From: Ustilago trichophora
Taxonomy: Eukaryota; Basidiomycota; Ustilaginomycetes; Ustilaginales; Ustilaginaceae
NCBI GenBank assembly: GCA_900323505.1
Contig: OOIN01000012.1
Location: 682,001-746,000, forward strand
Length of the DNA: 64,000 nucleotides
Direction: 5' to 3'
The translations under genes were made by a program, and so were the position numbers. Under the pieces are notes generated by a model. It was given only the letters and a program-made list of their open reading frames with translations. It was not told where the DNA came from and did no database searches. Shown here one piece after another: positions 56,346 to 64,000 of this stretch. How positions within the stretch are numbered: position 1 is the first letter of the stretch; every line of letters begins with the position of its first letter.

Positions 56346-58958
56346 TCACTGAATCTCGCCCTTCTCCTTAGCCTCGAGGAACTCCTTATGCAGCTTTGTC
56401 TGCTTGTCAAGATCCTTTTCAAGGTTCTTTCTCCTCTTCTTTGCCAGTTCTGCACCTTCCTTGTCCTTGGTTGGCAAACCTCTCTCGTCCCACTCGGAAT
56501 ACTCTTCTGTCCTGAACAGCTGATCTGGCGCGACTCTGCCCTTCTCCAAGTTCTCCAGCCTCTTCAACCTCGCCTGCTCGGCAGCTTGAGCCTTTCTGGC
56601 GGCTTTTTCTGCCGCCGCGGCTTCCTTTTCCCGCTTTGCGGCTTGCAACTGGGCAGCGGGGACAAGCTTCACCAGGGCTTTACCGTCTTCCGTGTCCTCA
56701 AGGGCGACACCGAGGTCGACGAGATCATTGTCACGAAGGGCGTCGGAGAGCTTGAGATACTCGGAGGCAGGGGCATTGCTGCGTGCGAGGTTTCGTACGG
56801 CATCACGGAACGTACTAAGCGCTCGAAGGTAAGGCAAGAGCAACTCTTCCTTGTTCACCGCTGCAGCGCCATCTCCCGATGCATCTGCTACACCCCATCC
56901 AATCTCTTGGCTGGCAGAAAGCGCGGGACCTTCGCCAAGACCCAGCATCTTGAGCATATCCCCAACATAGCGCGCCGCGGCGGTGAGGACGCCAATATTG
57001 ACGTCGGCACGCTTGTCGTGGCTCTTTTCGTAGATGTTGGCCTTGCTGACGAGATCGAGGAGGATCTCCATACCTTTAGGTGTGTCAAACGAGTCGCACA
57101 TGGCTTCGCGGAAAGCTTGCTGCGCTTCTTCGAGAGTCTGCATGAGCGACTTTTCCTTTTCAGTGTAGTGGTGCTGGCCGTCCGAGTGAGCATCGCCCAA
57201 CGCTTTCGATTCGGCAATCTTGGCTTTGATACCGACGAAAAAGTTGTTGAATGCCGATTCGGCGTTCTTGACCTCGCCAAGGGCGGAGGTCTTGAAATCC
57301 ATACGACCGGCCCAGGGCTGCAGGAGGAAAGACATGCGTAGCTGGCGGGCGGTGAAGCGTTCGAGGGCTTCGTCGATGGAGATGAAGTTCTTGAGCGATT
57401 TCGACATCTTGAGACCCTCAATGTGAAGATGGCCGGTGTGCAGGAAGTAGTTGACCCACTGTCGGCAGCCGTGATGTGCTTCGGACTGAGCGATCTCATT
57501 GTCGTGGTGTGGGAACATGAGATCGACACCGCCAGAGTGGATGTCCATAGTCTCGCCAAGTACGGCAGAGCCCATTACGGAGCACTCAATGTGCCAACCG
57601 GGACGACCGGGACCCCACGGCGAGGGCCAGGCGGGCTCACCGGGCTTGGAAGACTTCCAAAGGGCAAAGTCGGAGGCAGCGCGCTTACCGGCAGTGGCAG
57701 TGGTCGAAGTGGACAGCGAGCCTTCACCTTCCTCGAGAAGCTCGCGGTTGCCCTTGGACCAAGGTTGCAATTTGGCGTACGAGTGCTCGAAACTGCCATC
57801 CTGGCTCTTGGCGCCGTCGAAAGCGCGGGTGTCGAACCAGACGTTCTTCTTGTCCTGCTCGAGACCTTCCGAATAGGCATAGCCACGGTCGATGATCTGC
57901 TGCACAAATGTGACGATCTCAGGGACGTACTCGCTGACACGGGTGAGGGTGGTGGGAGGCTCGACGTGAAGTCGCTTCATATCGGCGAAGAACTGCGACT
58001 CCCAGTAGGCGGCAGTGTCGCGGAAGACGCTTGGATCGGTGACGGTGCTGCCAAACTGCTTGTCGAGGTAGGTAGCCAAAACCTCTTCGGAAGCATCGAT
58101 CAGGTTGGATGCAGCTTCGCTCGATGTGTCGGCGGCGGCGAGAGACATAGCAGCAGCGACCTGTGCCTGACGCGACTTGTCGAGTGCGGCGAACCACATG
58201 CCAAATTTGGGCTCCTTGTCGGAAGCGGCCTTGACCCACGCAGCATCCTGGCGCAATCTAGCAATCTCCTCAAAGCCAGCCTCGCCAGCTCTTGCCTTTT
58301 CAGCTTCGTCGACGAGTCCGCCCTGCTGCTCCTGCGGTGGGACGGGAGGGGCGAACTGCTGGAGGTTCTTGGCAAAGTAAGCAGACCAGGCATCTTGGAC
58401 AGTTTGCAAGAGAGGCTTGGTAAGCTGGGGATGTTGGGCACGGAACTGCTTGATGAGGTACGAATGACGAGCCTTGATGATGATCTTGTCATCAATGTCG
58501 GTGATGTTCATGACAAAGTGGACGTCGTATCCAAGATAATCGCGAAGGATGCGGCGAATGATGTCCTGTGTGACATAGTTTCGAGCGTGACCCATGTGGC
58601 TAGCATCATAGACGGTGGGACCACAGTTGTACCAGGTGACGGTGCGGCCTTTCTTGGGTACAAAGGGGGTCTTGGTTCGAGTGAGCGAGTTGTACATTTT
58701 GAGCTCAGGCTCGGGGACCTGTTTCTGAGGAATCTGCCATTGCGGCTGCGAGATCTTGGTGGTGGAAGAAGCCGAGGTGGACGACTCGGGCTGTGTAGCT
58801 GCCATGATGAGGTTGGATTTGCGAGCGCAGCTCAACTCGCGTTTGAGCAAAAGGGAACGAACCGGTGCGCTGGAGGTGACGTGCAGCGGATGAAGAATTT
58901 GAAGAGAAGAAGAAACCAAGGTGCGCGAACGTAGCAAGCCAGATCTAAATATCGACAT
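56346..58958 (-). CDS. Cysteinyl-tRNA synthetase, probably cytosolic and mitochondrial
   Basis: A single exon of 870 residues. The class I motifs are present: HIGH as SHMGHARNY, KMSKS as GLKMSKSLKNF, and zinc ligands in TWYNCGPTVYD, WHIECSVMG and FPHHDNEIAQSEAH. A long insertion between the two catalytic halves and a Lys/Glu-rich C-terminal extension are as in eukaryotic CysRS. The first 51 residues (MSIFRSGLLRSRTLVSSSLQ, then Arg/Ser/Leu-rich with no acidic residue until RELSC) look like a mitochondrial leader. A second Met at 58805 (MAATQPESST) starts the cytosolic-type protein of 819 residues. The same gene may thus serve both compartments by alternative start use, as in several fungal synthetases. 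Confidence 0.95.
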   Translation of the reverse strand: MSIFRSGLLRSRTLVSSSLQILHPLHVTSSAPVRSLLLKRELSCARKSNLIMAATQPESSTSASSTTKISQPQWQIPQKQVPEPELKMYNSLTRTKTPFVPKKGRTVTWYNCGPTVYDASHMGHARNYVTQDIIRRILRDYLGYDVHFVMNITDIDDKIIIKARHSYLIKQFRAQHPQLTKPLLQTVQDAWSAYFAKNLQQFAPPVPPQEQQGGLVDEAEKARAGEAGFEEIARLRQDAAWVKAASDKEPKFGMWFAALDKSRQAQVAAAMSLAAADTSSEAASNLIDASEEVLATYLDKQFGSTVTDPSVFRDTAAYWESQFFADMKRLHVEPPTTLTRVSEYVPEIVTFVQQIIDRGYAYSEGLEQDKKNVWFDTRAFDGAKSQDGSFEHSYAKLQPWSKGNRELLEEGEGSLSTSTTATAGKRAASDFALWKSSKPGEPAWPSPWGPGRPGWHIECSVMGSAVLGETMDIHSGGVDLMFPHHDNEIAQSEAHHGCRQWVNYFLHTGHLHIEGLKMSKSLKNFISIDEALERFTARQLRMSFLLQPWAGRMDFKTSALGEVKNAESAFNNFFVGIKAKIAESKALGDAHSDGQHHYTEKEKSLMQTLEEAQQAFREAMCDSFDTPKGMEILLDLVSKANIYEKSHDKRADVNIGVLTAAARYVGDMLKMLGLGEGPALSASQEIGWGVADASGDGAAAVNKEELLLPYLRALSTFRDAVRNLARSNAPASEYLKLSDALRDNDLVDLGVALEDTEDGKALVKLVPAAQLQAAKREKEAAAAEKAARKAQAAEQARLKRLENLEKGRVAPDQLFRTEEYSEWDERGLPTKDKEGAELAKKRRKNLEKDLDKQTKLHKEFLEAKEKGEIQ

Positions 58959-59527
58959 GCGACGATAGTCTCTGCCTGTAGAGATACGTGGTTGAGAAGG
59001 AGCAAGAAGGGGCGAGTGTCGTTCGAGAGAGAAAGAGAAAGTACAAAGAGCCGCATGTGCAGCGTGTCAAATTCAGCGCCAGAAATGACTCGGAAGTCGG
59101 CAAACCTGACTGCCCCGATTTGAACCAAAAGTGAGATCTGCACGAGCCTCTCTATATTTGTTGATCGCTCTCCTCCCTTGGTCGCACAAGGCGATGATGA
59201 TTGGTCCGACGATCATGGCTCAAACACCCAACCAATCATACGCTCCTTTCCCTCACCTCCTCCTTGCTCCTTTCTTCTTTCTCCTTCCTCTCTTTTGCAC
59301 CTCATTCGCAGAGCTCGTCTCTGTCGGGCCAACTCGCACCCCTTTTTCAAATCAGCTGGCCCTCCCTCCAGCTCTACTTTTCACTTCAACCTCCTCCTCC
59401 CGCATCGATCTCGATTACTTTTTCGCAAGTCATCTTTGCTCTGAAGGCTTGAGATCATTGCAAGCGGGAGGAGGCAACGATCAGGACGACAGTTCCGACC
59501 TCTGGATCTAGCTTTGGGTTGTCCAAG
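58959..59527. other. Divergent promoter CysRS/VPS33
   Basis: About 570 bases with no gene. The plus strand is strongly pyrimidine-rich from about 59235 to 59440, the likely VPS33 leader. Confidence 0.5.
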
Positions 59528-62218
59528 ATGGCTTCGGCTGCTACTGCTTCGCGCCCGGCTGGCCCTGGTGCTGGTCCTGCTACCACCACAGCCAGTGCTG
59601 TCCCCAACGCCGGCGCCTCTCCAACCATGGTTCAGCCCATGCCTGAACCCTGGGACGGCCTCGACACACGTATTCTCACCGACTTGGCCCGTCGGGGTCT
59701 CATGTCGACCCTCGACACCATCAAAGAGGCCAAGACCCTCATGCTCGATCCATCCCTCGCGGGTCCACTTGGCCTCGTCGCCGACGTCTCCAGCCTCAAG
59801 CAGCATGGCGTCGAAAAGATGTTCTGGCTCGAACCCGCTTCTGCCGCCTTTGTCTCGAAGAACGACACCGCGCATACACAGTCGCAGACAAAGGCTGGGC
59901 TCAAGAGCGTCAACGCTCCTACAAAGTCGGTCGTCTACATTTGTCGTCCCGAAATCAAGTGGATGAAGGCCATTGCTGGTACGTATACTTTCCCCTTTTC
60001 CTCCTCCTTCTTTTCCACTTCCTCCCCTTTTCCTTCTTCTGCTGCCCCCTTTCTGGACTAAATTAGCCGAGCCTACTAGTATTCTCGACGATAGGCATAC
60101 GGTCAGTCAATGTCCAAAGAACGAGGAGATCTTCCTGACAAGGATGCTCCCAACGAAGCCCCTTCCTTATACAACCCCGATCTGCTATTGCTTCTACAGA
60201 TACTGGGTTGTGCCGGGAGGCGACATTTCTTTCTCTTTCAATCTCCCCGCTTTTTCTCTTTTGCTTTGCAGAAGGCGAGACCCACTGCAGAAACAAAGAC
60301 ATCGACTGACTTGTTTGTTTGGTGCTTTCTGCCCGGATCACATTGTCCAGAACATCTTCGTGCCGATCGAAGCGTACGCCCCACGTCACCTCTGCAGCAC
60401 ACCTATACCATCTCGTTTGTCCCCCACAGGACCGAGCCGTGTCTGCAGTTTCTCGATCAGGAGGCGGTTCTGTCCGACGTTTCACTCCTCGACTTTGGAC
60501 TCGAGTTTGTACCGTTGGACAACGATCTGATCAGTCTCGAAGACGATGCTGCCTGGAAGAAGATCTATTGTGACGGAAATCATACCCCCATCTTTCGTTC
60601 TGCCCAGGCGCTGATGACGCTACAGCACGCGTACGGTCTGTTTCCTCGCATCCTCGGCAAAGGCGCCCTTGCCCGACGTCTGGCCGATCTGTTGATACGA
60701 CAGCGTAGAGAACACCTCGCTTCGGATCCGTCGAGTCCGGCACTTACCACGCCGAGCCAGTTGATTGACAGCTTGATCATCATCGATCGTGCGGTCGACT
60801 ACGCTACCCCGCTCTGTACCCAGCTCACCTACGAGGGACTGGTTGATGAAGTGGTGGGTATCAGCAATGGCCACGTCGAGGTCGATGCTGCGCTCGTCAC
60901 TGGTCAATCCCAAACTCCTGGTGTTGGCGGCCAACCGCACGCATCGGGCAGCGGCACCCCACTTCAGATGACTTCTACCCCCAAGAAGCGCAAGCACCGA
61001 CTCGACGCCTCCAACGATCTCCTCTTCTCCGAGATTCGCAATCTCAACTTTGCCGTTGTTGGCGATCGTCTCCATCGAGCCGCCAAACGGCTCAACCAAG
61101 ACTACGAAGGTCGACACCAAGCCAAGACGGTCTCCCAAATCCGCGCCTTTGTCGGCAAGCTCGGCGGGCTTCAATCTGAACATGCGTCTCTACGCCTACA
61201 CACTGGTCTTACAGAAAAGATCATGGAGTGGACAGCAAGAGAAGAGTTCAATCGAATGCTCGAAGTGCAGCAAAATTCGGTGGCGGGGATCGAGTTGGCA
61301 GCTCAATATCAGGCGATTGAGGATATGGTGAATGAGGAGCGTGATTTGGTGGGCGTGTTGCGGTTGTTGTGTTTGACCAGTGTGGTAGGATTGGGCAGTC
61401 CGAGTGGCGGGATCAAGGCGAAGAATTTGGAATTTGTCAAGAGGGAGATTTTGCAGACGTATGGGTATCAGCACTTGCCATTGCTGTTGGCTCTGCAAAA
61501 GGTCGGGTTGCTGACGAGGGCTGCTGCCCAGACGTCTACTAGTGGAAGCACGGGCGGATTGCTGTCTAGCGTGGTTGGCGGAGGATCTTCTTCTTTAAAC
61601 ACAGTGTCCACGGGAGAAGAGGTGAATGCGGAGGAAGGTGGCAAAGGAGGCTTTGCCTCGGTCCGCAAATCCCTACGTCTCATCAATGATGACGTTGACG
61701 AACGTGCACCTGCCGACATTTCCTACGTTTACTCTGGTTACGCACCACTCTCCATTCGACTCGTCCAAGCAGTCGCCCAAAAAGAAGCCCTCCTCGACGT
61801 CTCCCGTGACACTCGGCCCGTTCGAAACGTCAAACCGCGCGCACACCCCATTGTCGGATGGCGTGGCTTTGAAGACTCTGTAAAACACCTACCCGGTTCC
61901 ACTTTTGACGAGATTCAATCCGCCCCTTCCTCCTCCTCCTCCTCCTCCTCTTCTTCTTCCTCCAACTCAACTGCCTACTCTTCTTCAAACATAAATGCAG
62001 AATCAGCAACAACAACAGCAAGTTTAATGCCACCGACTTCAGACCCAGACGCAATCACAACAACCTTGGTCTTCTTCTTAGGCGGTCTAACTTATACCGA
62101 ACTTGCCGCACTGAGGTTTATGAATTCTCAAACCAGAAATCGAAGGTTCGTCGCCGCCACTACGAATACGATCAACGGTAATCGGATGATTAGGGATCTT
62201 GCCGGCGGTCAGATCTAA
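59528..62218 (+). CDS. VPS33: Vps33, Sec1/Munc18 subunit of HOPS and CORVET
   Basis: There are two exons, 59528-59978 and 60351-62218, giving 772 residues. The donor GTACGT and acceptor GTCCAG join in phase 1 to read KWMKAIA-EHLRADRSVRP, which fits the family (Vps33 has IIAEN at this point). Other matches are LMLDPSLAGPLGLVADVSSL near the start, HTYTISFVPHRTEPCLQFLD, LEFVPLDNDLISLE, TLQHAYGLFPRILGKGALA, DSLIIIDRAVDYATPLCTQL, and the C-terminal VFFLGGLTYTELAALRFMNS. Vps33 binds SNAREs and drives fusion at endosome and vacuole. A poly-Ser run coded by a CCT repeat near 61926-61953 sits late in the protein. The intron (372 bases) holds an ATG at 60110 whose frame stays open into exon 2. Confidence 0.95.
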
Positions 62219-62473
62219 TTTTTTTTCTTTTTCCTGCTCCATTGCCTTCGCAGAACATTCTCATCTATACCCCATCAGGCACTCTAGTCAAACTTTGTTT
62301 TGTTCGCATCGCAATATTTTCTTTTGAATGTATTTGTATTCCAAACCACTGCTTGTTGTATGCGTGTGGTTTCAACTTGTTCTGGTGCTGCAGTAGCTTC
62401 TTTGTGATGTGTGCTTTGAAAGTGTTGCGGGAGAAGGAGGGGAAGGGAAAGGGAAAGGGAAAGAGGGATGTTT

Positions 62474-63304
62474 TCACTTGGGCACGTAACGAATGCCTTG
62501 GGCAGGACATCTGTTGTTACCTCTCAGAGGTTCGCTCTGAACAAAGGCATCTGCGGTTGTAGATCTGCCCTTGGTGTGGAAATAGATCCAAGCCTCATTA
62601 AGGGCACCATTTCTGCACTTGAACGTTGCCTCTTTGCCCCACCTTTGGCGTGTAGCAGCATGTAACTGATCCAGGGTATATCTCTTATTCCTATCCGGTA
62701 CGATTCCTGCCTCTTTCAACGCCTCAAAGACGTTGTACTGTTCAAAGAGGTCTACGGTGGTAGTGAAGAAATCGACCACGTCCTCTCCCTCGGTAAAGCC
62801 TTTTTGTTGCCCTTCTGCTTCTGGTGCGGCGTAGCATTTGGGCGCAAGGGTGGAGACACATGTGCCGTGTTTATTCCATTCGTGACTCCATAGTTGGCCA
62901 TCATTTCCGTTGAGAGCCAACCAGTACTGGTTCATCGTGTCCAAGGTGGAGGCAGCTTTGGGATTGGAAGAGGTTCGAAGGATGGAGGCGATGTTGGCTT
63001 GATTGCGCGAAGGGTCGCAGTCGGAATCGTAGCCTCCATTACAGGTGTCTGGCCAAAGACCGTGGATGGTCCATGAATCATCGGGACCAATGGCAGGGGA
63101 GAAATCCCAGAATTGGGTCAGGAGCAACAATCCTCCTGGTGTATTGGTCGTACAAGGGTCGGTGGGGCATGTAGGTGCTGTGGCACAGGAGAGGCATGTG
63201 TCCAAAGGGGTTGACTTGAGAGTGAAAGGGATCTGGGGCAAGGTGGCGCCAGATGCGAGACCGACAGTGAGCGCGGCGGTTGTTAGGGTCAGAGTGGGGA
63301 GCAT
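62474..63304 (-). CDS. Secreted ribonuclease T2
   Basis: A single exon of 276 residues from the ATG at 63304, beginning with a signal peptide (MLPTLTLTTAALTVGLASG). Both active-site segments are intact: CAS1 WTIHGLWPDTC with H81, and CAS2 SHEWNKHGTC with H141, E142, K145 and H146. Cysteines are numerous (DTCLSCATAPTCPTDPC), as in secreted fungal T2 enzymes. The enzyme cleaves RNA through a 2',3'-cyclic phosphate. In smut fungi, secreted T2 RNases let cells use extracellular RNA; the role here is inferred from that. Codons upstream of the Met are open but non-homologous. VPS33 ends 255 bases away on the other strand; that spacer has no gene. Confidence 0.95.
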   Translation of the reverse strand: MLPTLTLTTAALTVGLASGATLPQIPFTLKSTPLDTCLSCATAPTCPTDPCTTNTPGGLLLLTQFWDFSPAIGPDDSWTIHGLWPDTCNGGYDSDCDPSRNQANIASILRTSSNPKAASTLDTMNQYWLALNGNDGQLWSHEWNKHGTCVSTLAPKCYAAPEAEGQQKGFTEGEDVVDFFTTTVDLFEQYNVFEALKEAGIVPDRNKRYTLDQLHAATRQRWGKEATFKCRNGALNEAWIYFHTKGRSTTADAFVQSEPLRGNNRCPAQGIRYVPK

Positions 63305-63860
63305 CTTGGTGGGCTTGCGATATGGTGATGGTGGGGCAGATAGATGAAACGTGGGTTGTGTGATCAAGTATATAGAGTGGGCCGAGAGACGAGTCAAAGA
63401 TAAGGCAGACTGCAGTGCAATGCGGGGTAGAGGGCCATGGAGGTTTCGAGCTAAGTTACAGTACTGGGCGGCGAACGGACCAGACATTCAGGGTCCATTC
63501 CGAGGCTGTACAGTACTGCACTGTATAGTACAGTCGCTGCCGCATCCGTGCGCCTTGTGAATTGAGCCGCATCGATTCTAAGCAAGTCAGCAAAAATCAG
63601 GGCCCACGTTCTCGCGTTGGCCAAGCTCAACTCACTATAATCAATCTGTACTGCATCAATCCCATCTCTCAAAAGCTCTTCATCCTCAACCTTGCACTGT
63701 TTGACCTCTCATACACAATTCTGCTCAGCATTGTATGAAGTGTCTTCGATCGATTGATTACAATATGACGGAGCAGACCACATTTCTGCGGCAGCGCAAC
63801 TTGATTTTCCACTCGTAATCTTTCATCCTTCCATGATGTTGCCTCGTGTGAAGAGGCAGG
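63305..63860. other. RNase T2 promoter and spacer with TACAGTAC motifs
   Basis: This 556-base stretch holds the RNase T2 promoter and the 3' flank of the gene at the right edge. TACAGTAC-type motifs cluster at 63457-63464 and 63508-63534, 150-230 bases upstream of the RNase ATG. No gene is visible. Confidence 0.55.
63369..63374 (-). promoter_or_regulatory. TATA-like element of the RNase T2 gene
   Basis: TATATA lies 65 bases upstream of the RNase T2 ATG on the minus strand (CTCTATATACTTG). Position and sequence fit a TATA box. TATA promoters are common for regulated secreted enzymes. Confidence 0.4.
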
Positions 63861-64000
63861 TCAGAGCTTAGCACCATCAACAGCACGAATATCAAAGTTG
63901 ACCCTAGGGAAAGTAGCCAGCACCGCCTGACCACCATCCGACTCGATTTTGATCGTCACACTCGCCTTCTCCAACCCGACCAATTTACCAACCTGGGGCA
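63861..64000 (-). CDS. 3' end of an unidentified protein
   Basis: The minus strand enters from the right edge in an open frame and ends at the TGA at 63863-63861. The last 45 or so residues include VGKLVGLEKASVTIKIESD, then a short beta-like segment, ending FDIRAVDGAKL. I do not recognise the family from this fragment. Codon use is like the neighbouring genes, and the preceding spacer fits a convergent or tail-to-head arrangement, so it is probably a real gene cut by the window. Confidence 0.55.
   Translation of the reverse strand, partial: PQVGKLVGLEKASVTIKIESDGGQAVLATFPRVNFDIRAVDGAKL

Noticed and set aside
57423..58934. 503-codon open frame antisense to cysteinyl-tRNA synthetase
   Set aside because: It mirrors the codon bias of the real gene (C-ending codons remove stops on the other strand), has no domain or signal, and the opposite strand is an unambiguous CysRS.
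60068..60101. Micro-exon between the two VPS33 exons (AEPTSILDDRHT)
   Set aside because: An acceptor AATTAG and a donor-like GTCAGT fit in phase, but direct joining of 59978 to 60351 gives AIAEHLRADRS, which matches Vps33 proteins better and uses stronger sites.

Overview
This is a nuclear segment from a basidiomycete fungus, most likely a smut or its yeast-like relatives (Ustilaginales: Ustilago, Sporisorium, Pseudozyma type). The grounds are large and mostly intron-free reading frames, a few short GT-AG introns, C-ending codons, many serine/alanine/glutamine-rich disordered tails, and a set of household genes that are all fungal (VPS1, VPS33, THI6, PRP45, FAR11, NTF2, TAF2). I see no bacterial, viral or transposon coding sequence, no CRISPR array, and no rRNA or tRNA gene that I could support.

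Layout, left to right. 1-1044: no gene. 1045-2251 (-): microbial rhodopsin with one intron. 2252-5569: a gene-poor 3.3 kb stretch bounded by a 30-base T run and a 32-base A run. 5570-9224 (-): a Nudix hydrolase of the thiamine-linked DUF4743 type and, just upstream, a HEAT/adaptin-like protein; a canonical in-frame intron suggests they may be one gene. 9696-12707 (+): an MCM-binding protein with a complete YggS/PLPBP-type PLP-binding domain inserted in its linker. 12841-13641 (-): nudC. 14415-16796 (+): 6-phosphofructo-2-kinase/fructose-2,6-bisphosphatase. 17083-22512 (-): a giant ankyrin-RCC1-BTB-BTB protein like IBTK. 24110-25771 (+): unrecognised protein. 25977-31607 (-): TAF2 with three C-terminal bromodomains. 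32427-34304 (+): Prp45/SNW1. 34540-36597 (-): dynamin-like Vps1. 38402-40099 (+): calnexin. 40634-41562 (+): four-exon NTF2. 42114-46175 (-): Far11/STRIP, with a very long leader free of ATG. 48471-50096 (+): MFS transporter. 50455-52419 (-): seven-helix membrane protein with a secreted ectodomain and possible Kex2 sites. 54523-56208 (+): THI6. 56346-58958 (-): cysteinyl-tRNA synthetase with a probable mitochondrial leader. 59528-62218 (+): VPS33, two exons. 62474-63304 (-): secreted RNase T2. 63861-64000 (-): 3' end of a further gene.

There is no operon or gene cluster; neighbours are mostly arranged as divergent or convergent pairs. Themes do recur: membrane traffic and ER (VPS1, VPS33, calnexin), transcription and splicing (TAF2, PRP45), and thiamine (the Nudix enzyme and THI6, about 48 kb apart).

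The strongest unusual observations concern gene architecture: the YggS domain inside MCMBP, the three bromodomains on TAF2, the possible HEAT-Nudix fusion, and the FAR11 leader, in which about 1 kb of the coding strand has no ATG in any frame while a frame in phase with the protein stays open for about 800 bases.
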